From: Asterias amurensis
Lineage: Eukaryota; Echinodermata; Asteroidea; Forcipulatida; Asteriidae
DNA: 64,000 nt
Reading direction: 5' to 3'
Assembly: GCF_032118995.1 (NCBI RefSeq)
Contig: NC_092650.1
Coordinates: 6,572,001-6,636,000, forward strand
This document shows positions 45,172 to 57,519 of the stretch, one piece after another. Within the stretch, counting starts at the first letter, position 1, and each line of letters opens with the position of its first letter. The position numbers were made by a program, and so were the translations under genes. The notes below the pieces were generated by a model. It saw nothing but the letters and a program-made list of their open reading frames with translations. It ran no database searches and had not been told where the DNA came from.

Positions 45172-45348
45172 CTGCAAATAAAGAGTTTTGTCAACACAAT
45201 TAAAATAGGCAAAGTTTGAATTTAATGAAGACACCATACTATGTTAACGACAACGACGAGAAAACTAACAAACAAACGTTGAAGAAGCATGTTATGGCAG
45301 CCCTCCACGGATGCATTGCGACAAAACGGGTCTCTCGCTGAAAAGAGG

Positions 45349-45702
45349 TTTAAAGGCACTGGACACAATTGTTATATCGATGACCAGTCTTCTCACTTGG
45401 TGTTCCCAACACACAGGCGTACAATAACAAACCGGTGAAGATTTGGGTCTAATCTGGTCATCGAAATGGCCAGAGTATAACGACAGACAAAACACCATTG
45501 TTACATTCAAATGACCAATTAAAGGGTTCAGCTAATGTAATGAGAACAAATTTGAGTGAGAAATCACCTCTTTCTAAACGCTAGATACTTCAAAGGGACC
45601 CCATTTTTGTTGTACCATCAACAGCTCTCAATCGCTTGCTACCACGCTGCTGGTATGCTAACAATTGTTTTGATCAATTACTTATAGTGTTCAATGCCTT
45701 TA
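45349..45702 (+). mobile_element. Family A-like MITE in the P450 copy 2 5' UTR intron
   Basis: TTTAAAGGCACTGGACACAA at left, AGTGTTCAATGCCTTTAA at right. A diverged subfamily. Confidence 0.8.
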
Positions 45703-46178
45703 ATGACTAGTTATCTATGAATGTCAACTGAGGTCATTGACCTTCGGAGCAGACGAGTGGGACACTGGCGAAAGATTGCCGCTTCCTTTTTTTTTTTTTT
45801 TTTTTTTTTTTCTTTTTTTTTTTTATAAATACACCATGTCTTGATCAAATCCACAGATTTTGTTAGCTACCCTAAACATCAGTATATTTCTGATTAAAAC
45901 CCAATAAATCAAATCTACCTTTCATTCCAATCGTAGAATTAGTCACCATTGAGTGTATTATTTTATTATAGGTTTGAAACTGTAAAGCATTGACTATGAC
46001 ATCAGAAAACGTTTAAAACATGTTCATACCAACTCTAACTCAATAGCCCAAACAAGGTATAGCTATACATTATCATATTCTGTACAAAAGCATGTGCCCT
46101 GCTCAATAAACGAGCAACACTGGTAAAAAGCTAACACTATCAATCTTTTTTATATCACACTCTGCTTTCTTGACTTAC

Positions 46179-46247
46179 CGAATGTGCGTCAGTTGTTGCC
46201 TCACCTGCGAACAAACGGAGAATTCCTGAAAAACTGCTGCAAGAGGT
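46179..46247 (-). other. Probable non-coding 5' exon of P450 copy 2
   Basis: On the - strand a TATA-like TTATAAA (46275-46281) is followed about 30 bp later by this GC-mixed stretch ending in donor cg|gtaagt at 46179. The coding exon opens with a good acceptor (tttatttgcag) at 45172, nine bases before the ATG, which shows that a 5' UTR intron exists. The transcription start is an estimate. Confidence 0.45.
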
Positions 46248-46274
46248 CCGTTCACTCCGTGCAGTCAAACTCAC

Positions 46275-46281
46275 TTTATAA
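46275..46281 (-). promoter_or_regulatory. Possible TATA box of P450 copy 2
   Basis: TTATAAA on the - strand, correctly spaced from the proposed non-coding first exon. Confidence 0.4.
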
Positions 46282-46289
46282 CGCTCACG

Positions 46290-46878
46290 TATACTCCCCA
46301 GATCACTGCTTTACAACAGTGACGTATTTCCCAGTCTGTTCCCGGTCGGAGGTTCTTGAAAACACATGCATTGAGAGACAGTTTGGTCATTCTGAACTGT
46401 CACCTACTAAGTTAGTGTTTGCACAATGAGTGCACGCCGCAAGCATGAACCCTAATACGGCACTGCACAATGTTAAAGGTTCACCCAATTGTTAGGGTTA
46501 TTGACTAAAATTTGCTGGCCCAGTCTAGACACTGTTTAGCGAAATCTTGTTGTAAAAAAAAGCCAGAGGCAAATATTCCACAATAATTAGTTGCCCGCCG
46601 ACTTTTCCCAATTAATGATCATTCTCATTAACGACTAATTCATACGAATGATTTGAAAACATTATTTCCAAAGCAGACTTACATCAGTCCAGGGTAAGAT
46701 CGGCTTAGCTCGTGCTTAAGGTTCCCCCTGCTGTTCATACCCACCAACACTAATCCGAATTACCAATACTTAAGAGGTTGTTAAGCCTGAGGATGTTGCA
46801 TCTTACAGCTCCATGGTGAAACCATCCAATGTGCCTTCAAGCAAACAAACAAAAACGACATTCAATAATGTGGATTAA

Positions 46879-46916
<38 letters not shown>

Positions 46917-46945
46917 TATACTGGTTGCTGTTCAGATGGTGTTAA
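46290..46945. other. Upstream region of P450 copy 2
   Basis: No named repeat; a T run lies at 46880-46910. Any distal promoter sites of P450 copy 2 would be here. Confidence 0.4.
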
Positions 46946-46949
46946 GTGT

Positions 46950-47344
46950 TAAATACAGTGGACACTTACTCATAAAAAAAATGTCAAAAACTAGTCTTCA
47001 ACGTTGGTGTATTTTAACATAATTGCATAAAATAAATAACCTGTGAAAGTTTGAGCTCAATCAGTCGTCGAAATTGCGAGATAATAATGAAAGAAAAAAC
47101 ACCCTTGTCACACGAAGTTGTGTGCTTTCAGATGCTTGATTTCTATACCTCAAATTCTAAATCTGAGGTCTCAAAATCAAATTTGTGAAAAATTACTTCT
47201 TTCTCAAAAACTACATTACTTCAGTGGGAGCCGTTTCTCACAATGTGTTATGCTATCAACCTCTCCCCATTACTCGTTACCAAGTGAGGTTTTATGCTGA
47301 TAATGTTTTTTGAGTGATTACCAATAGTGTCCACTGCCTTTAAA
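46950..47344 (+). mobile_element. Full family A MITE
   Basis: Left end decayed (TACAGTGGACACTTACTC); right end GTGTCCACTGCCTTTAA intact, immediately before the next element. Confidence 0.85.
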
Positions 47345-47397
47345 TGGTATGCTTTATTATCTGCCCATAGTGTTACTGCCGTTGAAAACGACCTCTG

Positions 47398-47887
47398 TTT
47401 AAAGTCACCTGGAAGTGTTGTTGTTTTTTTTTTTTTGTTTTTTTTTAAATAAAGCTTTTGTCACCAATATATTTGTTTTGATGAGTGGAATGTGAATAAA
47501 CAGTTAACTAAGGTTTAAAAAAAAACAGTTCTTATGTTATTTACAAATTTAAGAGTAGACCCCGACCCGAGAGGGCGCTGTTTTTTTTTCTTTTTTTTTC
47601 GGCAATGCCGACCAGGTGTATTGCTGCTGAATGCAGAAAAACACTTTTTGAAATGTAACAACTCACGACTTGGATGTACAAGTACTTTGCACGTGTGTTT
47701 ACTATACGCATTGCAGGCAAAGTCTGCCTCGATTGACGTCACAAAAGGGGTAAGCGGAGTCAGCCACCAAACAAATTTAAACATATAAATCGTGGCAAAC
47801 AATTACAAAAAAAAATTGTTTCATTGTTCGTAAGAATACACTCTTATGTTTGATTGGAAAAAAAAATATATTTCCAGGTGACTTTAA
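47398..47887 (+). mobile_element. Non-autonomous P-element-like transposon with THAP start
   Basis: Ends TTAAAGTCACCTGGAA and TTCCAGGTGACTTTAA are exact inverted repeats. Inside, an ATG at 47605 opens MPTRCIAAECRKTLFEM and stops. M-P-x-x-C-x4-C is how THAP zinc fingers, including those of P-element transposases, begin. It is probably a deletion derivative keeping only the first codons. Confidence 0.55.
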
Positions 47888-47989
47888 CAATACTTTGAAT
47901 AAGGCGAGTTTGCTTCGCCATGCACGGGATCTGTGCATCTAATCTCTTGAGATGATGAGACTCGATTTGCTTTAATTGGTGCTATTTTA

Positions 47990-49490
47990 TAATTCTAAGC
48001 ATTGCGTAAACATGGTTAAAACATTGCTTTCATGCATTATTGTTCGGACGTGTAATTGTCTTGGTGGTGCTTATTCAAAAGTGAAAACACTCTCAACGAG
48101 TAAACTGACTATCATCTTGGGAAAAAATTTCCTACGCTTTTCGGTGCAGCATTGTGTCATTTAAGAGGTCGACTAGTGTATCCCCCACCTTTATTCCCTT
48201 GTGTTTAAAGCAAACAACCCAGGTCAAAGTTATTATGGACTTTGAAATATTTCATGACAGAGGAATGTTATCATTAATTTTAGGACTTCTGAAGTATCCA
48301 ATTGTCAACTGGTATCTTTCGCAATGGTATTTAAAACCACGTCCGATGGACTTTCTGATTGTCAAACTCCACTAGTTTGTGTATAGGCGATCGCTATGAT
48401 GTGATACTTTGGTCAAGTGTTGATAAACTTACAAAGTTTACATGTACAAAACCGTTTGAACCCGTGCATCACGTCATTGGAGCTATGCCAAGCCTGCATG
48501 GAGTTCATGCAGACACGATATATCGGGTATGGTTGAAAAGCCACAACTTCAGTGGCAAAAAAAAAAAAAAAAAAAAAAAACTGATAAAGGCATGTGGTGC
48601 TTAGCTGTAGTAGTTATCTTTCTGTTTTCCACTGTTTTGGGACATACATTTCAAAGTTTATGGAACATAATAAGCGCAAGGTATTTTTTTAATATGTAAT
48701 AAAAAGAAGTTATTCAAAATTCTAGGCGGCATAAGTTTCAAGTAATCCTCAGAAATAGTGCGCTCGGTGTTCTAGGCTTTTGACGTCATTTGCGAGAGGT
48801 TTGTTTGTTGTTCTGAAACATGATCATCGGTGCACAGCCAACGAGTAGAGGGCGGCTTAATTTTGTCGAAACCTAGCCGGTGTTTTCGCTACTTTTTTAT
48901 GGCGATAGCTCGAAGTTCTAGGCCATCCTATTAGCTTAGAATGAGTCTCACAAAGATTGAGCGGACTAATGTAAAAGAAAAATGCAACGACTATCACATG
49001 ACTATGATGCCATTAGCAGAGTGCGAAACATTGTGGATGGCCCACTCCATTGATAGTATACGGCGTTTACAAACTTCTTCTGACTGCGCCCTCTTTTGAC
49101 GGGGGGGGGGGGGGGGCAGAATCTCCGAAGGACGAAGGACTCTGTTCGCTCGGCCCCAGCGGCCAGTCTAACCAGGACCGCTGGGATGGGCTAATCACTT
49201 GCACAGATTCTTGTTCAGGAAGTACGTCATGTATGCAGTGCATAAACATAATATGGCGCAGACGGTGAGTGTGATGCATGATGGGACTGCGCATTATTGA
49301 ACCAATGACAGTGCATGATACGTTTGGCGATCCCAGTGTATTAATTTGGTTAAAGCAAGGCGCTGGGGACGAGCGAATGGACACCGGTGTCACACGAACA
49401 TAATCAACGGAGAGACAGAATCTCCCACACCGGTGGGGCAGAAGATTTTGTCGCTATGAAATTATCGATGCGCGCCATTTAGCTTTCCTG
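47990..49490. other. Intergenic stretch with low-complexity tracts
   Basis: An A22 run at 48559-48580 and a G19 run near 49100. A short ATGGCGCAGACG|gtgagt site near 49.25 kb resembles a first exon but has no partner. Confidence 0.35.
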
Positions 49491-50185
49491 GGTCGACCCC
49501 GGTCTGTCCCGGTGCGTTCAAATAGCTTTGACGTCATCCCAGGAGTCACCCGGGCCAGCTCACAGTGTCCTGTTTGTGGAGTGGGTAACTTAGGGGTGAC
49601 CCGAGGTGCATGGTGTCACCAAGAGAGAGCGAGCGTGATCATTCGATTCCGAGTGAGCACCGCGGCTTATCGAACGCACTCTTTGTGTCGTCCCCCTACC
49701 CTGCCCCGAGTGTGCTAGCGCCATCTTTTGAATTGAATTTCTTCTGACCAATGATTAATAAGGAGACTCAGTCCCGTGCTCCTCGTACGTGGCCATGATG
49801 TGCTGCTGTGGTAAGACCTTGGCTGGAACCACTCTTCTGTTGTATTTGCCAATAATGATGCTGTTGCTAGCCTTTTTTATTAAGGTTTCCTATAGATCAA
49901 TCTCCGCCATCTTCACATTTCACCTAGTAGATCCATGGCATACGTTGAGCTCTCCTGGGTCGGAGCCCCCGTGCCCTTGGTGCGTCCAGCGTTCAAATAG
50001 CGTTGACGTCATTCCAGGGACTCACAGCCTGAGTGCCCTGCTTGTGGAGTGGGTCACTTGGGGGGGGGGGGGGGGCGCGGGGGGGGGGGGGGGCGAGGTG
50101 CATTACGCCACCACGAGAGGGCGAGTGTGATCTTTTTAAGGGCTCATCCGAATGAGCACCGCGGGTCGACCCAGGAGCATTAACT
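49477..50185. mobile_element. Two diverged E-related compound elements
   Basis: Both pieces share GGTCGACCC near the ends, AATAGC.TTGACGTCAT, TGTGGAGTGGGT.ACTT, GTCACCA.GAGAG and GAGTGAGCACCGCGG-type blocks in order. The second carries long G runs. Confidence 0.6.
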
Positions 50186-50519
50186 TGAAGTTGCCTCGGA
50201 TTGGACGAGCTGGTCTTTAAAACGCGAAGGTATAACCGTTTATTATAAATGCATTATGGTTAGAAAGATGTTAAAAGTATAGAACACAAAGATCCACACA
50301 AGTTTGCCTCAAAATTGCGTGGTTTCCTTGATGCGAACTAACGGTCATTTATGGGGAGTCAAACGACAAAGAAAACCGTGCATTTTCAAAGCATGTGTGT
50401 GTGGATCATTGTACTCTACTTTTATATCATTTTACTACTCATTATTATGCATTTTATAACAAACGGTTACAACCGCTTCTCAAAGACCAACTCGACCGCT
50501 CCAAGGCAACGTGTTCATT
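50186..50519. mobile_element. Degraded family D MITE
   Basis: GTTGCCTCGGATTGGACGAG to CCAAGGCAACGTGTTC, with numerous changes; the oldest-looking D copy. Confidence 0.75.
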
Positions 50520-50533
50520 TCGAACGCACAATA

Positions 50534-50688
50534 TAGGGTGCGTTCGTTTAGCTTCCCTGGGTCGACCCCGGCGTGTGGCGTGTTTTTTTTTTCCAGGAAG
50601 AACGTGGGTAATTATCTGCACACGTTCGTCCTAGGGAAAAATACGCCACTCACCGGGGTCGACCCAGGGAAGCTAAACGAACGCACCC
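50534..50688. mobile_element. Full family E foldback element
   Basis: 155 bp, GGGTGCGTTCGTTTAGCTTC at left and exact complement at right, with inner GTCGACCC and ACGTTCGTCCT arms. The cleanest E copy in the window. Confidence 0.92.
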
Positions 50689-50767
50689 ATATATACCACA
50701 CTAAGCGTAACCTCCATAACGTTAGATAATTGCTACAGCCCGCCCTCAAACATTGTGCATTACTATG

Positions 50768-51050
50768 GGTGCATTCGCTTAGCTTTCCTGCGTGCGTACC
50801 TTTTTTCCTAGGACGAACGTGGGCAATTAACATAAATGTTCCAATTTAAGTACTGTCAAATTTGTTCTAATTTGAATAGCCGTTACTTAAATTGGAACTT
50901 TTTATGTAAATTGCCCACGTTCGTCCTAGGAAAAAAAATACGCTTCCTGCGTCGACCACGCAGTGCTCACTCGGGTGAACGAACACACTCGCCCTCTCGT
51001 GGTGACGGCATGCTCCTCAGGTCACCCTTAGGTTGCCCACTCCACAATTA
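50768..51050. mobile_element. Compound family E element with nested palindrome
   Basis: GGGTGCATTCGCTTAGCTTT then the usual CCTAGGACGAACGTGGGCAA arms, but 50837-50915 holds a second inverted repeat (GTTCCAATTTAAGTA / TACTTAAATTGGAAC). The right side continues into the GAGTGAGCAC-type block. Confidence 0.65.
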
Positions 51051-52040
51051 TTTGTTTTACTATTAATTGTCCACCAGTGTACACTCCCATAACAAACTCC
51101 CAAAGAATACCTTCAAATAAATGAAAAATACACGAAAACCTAACAGAGGAATGTGTAGTATTTATTAGCAGAAGGTATTGGACGCACCATACACAGAGCT
51201 GGGACTGTGTGCACTATATGTGCGGTCAACCGTGTCAGAGGAATAATTATTGTGTGATGGTATTTTCATACAAAATGTACATAAACAATGCATGCGGGTA
51301 GTGTACACTGTGTGACGTCTACGAACAATACTACTGCATGCAGCCGGCTGTGTGAGATCTTTACGCACGGTACAGTACACCCAACTGTCAGAAGTGGGAG
51401 GGTGTTCACCGTACACCGTATAAGTAGGTACACGTCGTACACATGTGGTGTTGGCAGCTAAAACTCTTCCGAATTCTGCATACTACACTGTGAGAGTTAA
51501 CCAATACAAGGTCACAGAGTCCTCACTTTCGTTGTGCACGCAACACGCATCTAACCACAACAGTGCCCGAAAAGGATCAATCTCTGCTATTTTCAAAGGG
51601 ACAATTTTCGCTGCTGCTGTTCTGTGTTTGGGACCTTTTTGCTGAGTTGACCAGGATCCTATCCTACCTCCTACACAGTATCCGAAAGTGAAGCCAAGCA
51701 CCTTTCACGTACGTTGATTTTGTGTCAATTCCTGCTGGTAGTGCCACATTGTCTGGCGTCTGGTTGCGTGGGGAACTAAATTTATGTTGACAGCAAAGGT
51801 TCGGTATGCACTTTTTGAAGGCGAGGTTGTCCATCTAGTAAGCAGTGCAGTGAAAGTTCATTGCGTGAATCAAAATTCTACCACATCAGAGGGAGTCAGA
51901 GCACCACAGAACACCGTTGTTTTGTTTCAAGCTGAAGTGAAAGTGAAAGTAGTTTAGCTGAGGACCAGTCTCCCGAAATACACCTTGGTGGTGTTTCATT
52001 CAGTTTGATTTGGAAGCTTTTAGGTGAAGTCGACAACATC
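51051..52040. other. Non-repetitive stretch before the candidate first exon
   Basis: Higher sequence complexity than its surroundings; may contain the promoter and 5' UTR of the gene starting at 52041. Confidence 0.35.
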
Positions 52041-52121
52041 ATGAACAGCAAGGGCAAGAGGATTCGTAAGAAGGAAGGTGTGTTGCAGGTTAAGTTATCA
52101 TCGCGTTCAGCTCTGGGCAAG
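52041..52121 (+). CDS. Candidate first coding exon of an unidentified gene
   Basis: ATG opens MNSKGKRIRKKEGVLQVKLSSRSALGK, very basic, ending at a good donor (aag|gtgaga, phase 0). About 300 bp of non-repetitive, moderately GC-rich sequence lies upstream and could be a 5' UTR. I do not recognise the protein and find no confident second exon in the next 11 kb. Confidence 0.35.
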
Positions 52122-52419
52122 GTGAGAGTTTGGTATTACACATTGGACATAAAAACAACAATTATATGTACATGCGTATCGGTCTCGACAGTTCTGAAGA
52201 GCCTACAATCTCCTCTTGTTTTGCATTCGCAATCTCACTTATATTTAGTTACGTGAACAAGCTATGAATATACTTTTACAGGTCATTTATATAAGTCCCC
52301 ATGATCCTGATTGTTTTGCATTTTTAATTGTATACATTTCGTTAAAAGTGAATGTTCTCGTGGAGCTATAGCTCCATGGTTATCTCAATGGAACTACTGT
52401 GGGTGGACCAATGGGCCAG

Positions 52420-52450
<31 letters not shown>

Positions 52451-54397
52451 AAAACTAATGTGTTGATGCTACCGTTATATTTTTGTCTTCCTCGATGCGT
52501 TTACCGAGTGGTGCTTATTGGTGGTGGGGGCCCGGGGGTGGGGGGGGGGGGATATTTTGTGATGTCGTCATACTTATTAAAAAGCAACACCATTTTTTAA
52601 TGGAATGAAAGCTGGTCATGTTCTGTTTGGGAATTGCTTTTGACTTGGACAATTTAGCCGAAGAGGATGAGGCAAAACTCATGATTTTAATTTTTTTCTC
52701 AGCTTGAGCCTGTATTAGGCTAAATAACGGTATACAGGCAGTTTAAACCCGGTTTGTAAACGGTGACGTGTGTTCTCCATTCCTAGTTTACAGGGGCAAT
52801 ATAAACTTCTTTTAAAGATGTCAGTTTGCCTTCACATTCCTCAGACCTTAGAGCTCGATCACATTCCACACTACGGATATTAAACCGTCCCACGAATAAT
52901 TAGTAATACTTTAATTTTGACGTACACGTGAAGTATTATGTTTACCCCTTTTCCCCATACCGCACACTATTATACTGCTAGTTTTATTCATGTTAATTGT
53001 ATGTGACCGTTCCAATCACGCGTGACCCCTTGTATAAACAATTAGCATCACTATCAAAACAAACGTTTTTTGGTGAGAGAGGGAGAGAGAAGGTCTAAAA
53101 GAAAATAATAACAATCCAATCAGTTAAAAAAAAACCAGCGTAGTTTGTTTTAATTTCATGTTTTCAAATCCCACTCCACGCTCTGAGCTCTGAGATTCTT
53201 TATAATTTGAGCAATTGATACATCGATGGTACGTCCAGTTGGAAGTTGTTTTTATGTTAATCATTGATTTGAAGAAACAAAAATGAAGTTGTGGTTTGAC
53301 CTGTTTGTTTGTTGTTGTAGTTTAGTTATTTGTGTTGGTTTATAGAGTGACCAGATGACGTTGTTTCTTGAGGAGTCAGCTGGAATTTGGACCTTGGATC
53401 AAAAGCTTTTTTTTTTCTAGGTTGATCGAGTCGTCTCAAAATTCGTGATGTGTGTGCATATCAATTAATTTAGATGACTCAAGCTACAGTTATCATTGTA
53501 GGGCATTTAATGTGTCAGTGCTAACCACTACGCACCATACTACTGTTTGTAAACAGTTTAAATCAGGCGTGTCAATCGCCTGCGCCTATCCCTGTGGAAT
53601 GTTTACTGAGCACGATAATCCCATTGAATAGATAAGAAGTTATGGGGCAAAAAAGGGGCTCAGGAGTCGTGACAGTGTGACCCTCAACATGGTATGAATA
53701 CCACTGTGCATTGGTTATACAATACAAAAACAACGCAATTTCATTTCCGAAGTTTGTTGTGTAATCTCGATCATTTGTAACCGCACAATATTTCTTTATG
53801 GAGATTTCTAGAGTAGGCCTTACGCCTATTTTTACAATCCAAAGGGGGTGTTCCCGCATTAGATTCATGAGAAGACAAAAAAAGGGAAAAAATATACAAA
53901 AAATCTACGATGTTACTATTAATAATCCTAAACTTATCTGAACGTTTGTCATTTTATGTGATTCTTCTGTCACCTTACTACCTTAACAGTATATTCAAAT
54001 GGTCTGGCTGGCTTGTTCAGTGTTTAAAAAAAACTATGAAAAACTTAAAAAAAAAACATATGTTTCGTTTGAAGTTATGAAGTAGCATAGTAGGTGAATT
54101 GCTTATGTCGAGAGAAACAACAAGGTAACTGGTCACGTTGGCTTATCAAAACAAAACGATATGAAGGTCAAAACATGTTTGTTCGTGTGAACATAGCGTG
54201 AACAACCCAGTGCAGTTGTGTGATACTTGCCACTCCACATAAAAACCAATATAATTCGGTACCCAATTAATAATAAAAATGATGACGATGATACATATTT
54301 CACCTTCAACTTTGATATGATCAAAATGTTGGATGTTAAATTAAAGAATATATACGATCGTCGAATCAATCGTTCACAAAGAGGCGTTTTATAAGTA
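52122..54397. other. Stretch without recognised genes or repeats
   Basis: C-run followed by an (AC)n tract near 52.42-52.45 kb and G runs near 52.53 kb. No exon passes frame, splice and composition checks. Confidence 0.4.
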
Positions 54398-54409
54398 TTC
54401 ACAGTTAAC

Positions 54410-54774
54410 GGGAAGTTACACGTTTGGTAATACTCAAAACATCACCTTAAAAACTGACTTGGTAACGAGCAATGAAGAGCTGTTGATAGTATAAAACATT
54501 ACTAAAACATTGTGAGAAACGGCTCCCTCTGAAGTAGCATAGATTTTGAAATTAGAGGTAATTTCTCACAAAAATAATAAAAGACTTGTATACCTTTCTG
54601 GAATCACACAATTTCGTCCAACAAGGGTGTTTTCTCTTTCATCGTTTTCTTCCAACTCCAATGACCAATTGAGCTCAAAATTTACACAGGTTTGTCATAG
54701 TTATGCATTTGTTGTGATACACCAAGTGAGAACACTGGTCTTTTACAATTACCAATAGTGTACCTTCCCTTTAA
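54410..54774 (-). mobile_element. Family B MITE
   Basis: GGGAAGTTACACGTTTGGTA at left, AGTGTACCTTCCCTTTAA at right; intermediate body as in the 57914 copy. Confidence 0.85.
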
Positions 54775-55237
54775 TGTATTTCACATTTTTTTGTTAGATA
54801 ACTGGATACGTCACTGTTGACCTATCAACCACAATTTCCTTGGTTGGTAACCGATGCTGTTTATACCTAAAAGCTGTTTTTTTTTTTTTGTTTTTTTTTT
54901 GGGGGGGGGGGGGCTGTCCTCGTCGAATGATAGTTGTCCCCAGACTAGATCACATTGTCCCCCGTGCATGTGGATATTTCATCTGCTTTCACAAAAAAAA
55001 AATTCCCTTCTTTTTACATTTACCTTCATGGTACACGTCAGGTCACCTCGACCTCTTTTGGCCCGACCTTGCTCGTCATTGATCATGGTTGATTTATCAC
55101 TAGATCGGAAGTATAATAATTGATATAAAGTTGGATTCTAATCAGGAAATGTTGGTTGTTGCAAGTCTACCATAACATTGGCAGGAACAACAACGCGTTT
55201 TACACGCCCTTTTCAGCTGGTATAACATTGTTGAATT

Positions 55238-55945
55238 AAAGACACTGGACACTATGGTAACTGTTAAAGACCAGTCTTCTCACGTGGTGTATCTCAACAT
55301 ATTAAAGGAACACGTTGCCTTGGATCGGACGAGTTGGTCAAAACAAAAGCGTTTGTAACCGTTTTTTATAAAATGCATATGGTCGGAAAGATGTTGTAAA
55401 AGTAGAATACAATGATCCACACAAGTTTGCCTCGAAATTGCGTGGTTTTCCTTCTACTGTGCGAACTTACATGGTCGGCCATTTATGGGAGTCAAAATTT
55501 TGACCCCCATAAATGGCCGACGTGTTAGTCGACGAGGTAAAAGGAAAACCACGCAATTTCGAGGCATGTTTGTGTGGATCATTGTATTCTACTTTTACAA
55601 CATCTTTCTACCCATGTGCATTTTATAAAAAACGGTTACAAACGCTTTTCAAAGACCAACTCGACCGATCCAAGGCAACGTGTTCCTTTAAGCTTACAAT
55701 AACAAACCATTGACAATTTGAGCTCAACTGGCCACCGTAGTTGGGAGATAACAATGAAAGAAAAAACACAATTAAAATCTAAATCCGAGGTTTCGAAACA
55801 AAATGCGTGAAAAATTACTTCTTTCTCGAAAACTACGTTACTTCAGAAGGAGCCGTTTCTCACAGTGTCGTATTATCAACAGCTTCCGCTACTCGTTACC
55901 AAGTAAACTGTTTATGCTTGATAAAATATCTTGAGTAATTACCAT
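55238..55945 (+). mobile_element. Family A MITE interrupted by family D
   Basis: A sequence runs to ctcaacata, stops at a TTAA, and resumes after D as gcttacaataacaaac. The parts join as a normal A copy. Confidence 0.9.
55302..55691. mobile_element. Family D MITE nested in family A
   Basis: 390 bp, both TTAA copies visible at the insertion point inside the A element. Arms almost identical. Confidence 0.95.
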
Positions 55946-56751
55946 GACACGGAGACCAAAATTAGACACCGTATTGGTGGTTTTGTTGTAAATACTTTCC
56001 CGAAAACAAAGAGAAGAGGGACACATAAATTGTGTTGAGATAAAGGTTCCACTAAAGACTGGATGATTAAAAATTAATGCACATTTTTAACAGGAAACTG
56101 GTTAATAATTACAAACTTGAAATAAATATGTTTATTTATAAACATTTGTATAGGGAAACGCGACCTTGGTGGCAGGCTGATTTCAAGTTATGTCAATTTC
56201 CCCCAAAATTCCCGATCGCATACTTCCCTCCCGGCCCGTAAATATAGATCGAATATTGTTTTGCCAGATGGAATTTATTCAAGTGGGGAAGAATATTGCC
56301 CGGTAGCAAACCAAAGGCCGGATATGCGTAGGGAATAGCTGACGTTATGAGGAAATGTTGTCATTCTATTCTGAGTTATAATGTCAAAGTTAAGGCTTTC
56401 ATTGGACCTGACCTCTCCCGGAATACCGCGAGTTTTTGTGTTTACAAATCCATCTACAATAGGCCTACCACCAAACCATACATTCTCTAAAAATCAAATA
56501 ATGATGCCATTAAGTTTTAAGAGTGATTACCAATTGAGACTTTTGGTTGATCAAGTTTTTGGCCACGACATGAATCCCTACTCACTGTGAATGAAGATAC
56601 GCGTGTATATAATATGTATTATTGCATATAGATTTAAGTTGCAGTTTAATTAGTCATCGAGTTCTTTAGAAAATAGAGAGAACACTAACAAACAGAGCAA
56701 TGTTATCATGCAAGGGAGTCGCGTACGTTACGTTGTATAGGCATACATACT
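55946..56751. other. Stretch without recognised genes or repeats
   Basis: AT-rich; nothing supported. Confidence 0.4.
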
Positions 56752-56752
56752 T

Positions 56753-57139
56753 AAAGACAGTGGACACTTTTGGTAATTGTCAAAGACTAGCCTTCACAGT
56801 TGGTGTATCTCAACATTATGCAACAAATAACAAACCTGTGAAAATTTGAGCCCAATCGGTCGTCGAAGTTGCGAGATAATATTGAAAGAAAAAACACCCT
56901 TGTCACACGAAGTTGTGTGCTTTCTGATGCTTGATTTCGAGACCTCAAGTTCTAAACTTGAGGTCTCAAAATCAAATTCGTGGAAAATTACTTCTTTCTC
57001 GAAAACTACGTCACTTCAGAGGGAGCCGTTTCTCACAATGTTTTATACTATCAACCTCTCCCCATTACTCGTAATCAAGAAAGGTTTTATGATGATAATT
57101 ATTGTGAGTAATTACCAATAGTGTTCACTGCCTTTAAAG
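56753..57139 (+). mobile_element. Full family A MITE
   Basis: TTAAAGACAGTGGACACTTT at left, GTGTTCACTGCCTTTAA at right. Followed at once by another AAGACAGTGGACAG, probably the stub of a second copy. Confidence 0.92.
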
Positions 57140-57492
57140 ACAGTGGACAGAAAGTACATTTTAACCTTAATTCATAAGTGGACTGTCAAACTACTATAAA
57201 GACCATGTTACACCATTTTTTACACGGTTTTTTTAAGTCTCATTAAGGTAGCTCGTGGAAATATTTCGGTTATAATTACCACTGGCGTGAACGAATTTCA
57301 AACTCACAGCAAGAGCACGTGCGTAGCACTAGCATACAGGATGCGCCCCGCGTTGATACATGCAGAGATATGACCCGGTTTCACACGGTTCGTGTACTTG
57401 TGTAGTTTTTGTCACGGTATGGTTAATTTTCCATCATAATTTGTTCGCACTTAATTTAAATTTGTCAGGAGTGTTTGAACATTAATTACAAA

Positions 57493-57519
57493 ATGGACCT
57501 ATTGTGGAGAATTTTAACG
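57493..57519 (+). CDS. Candidate tiny first exon (MDLLWRILT)
   Basis: ATG followed by nine hydrophobic-leaning codons and a donor (acg|gtaggt). It could begin a signal peptide of a gene running off the window. Very short, so weak evidence on its own. Confidence 0.2.

Noticed and set aside
49252-49264. ATGGCGCAGACG followed by gtgagt as a first exon
   Set aside because: Only four codons and no matching downstream exon, so chance is likely.
56846-57121. 91-codon open frame
   Set aside because: Entirely within a family A MITE. Equivalent frames appear at 61633, 39793 and elsewhere from the same repeat.
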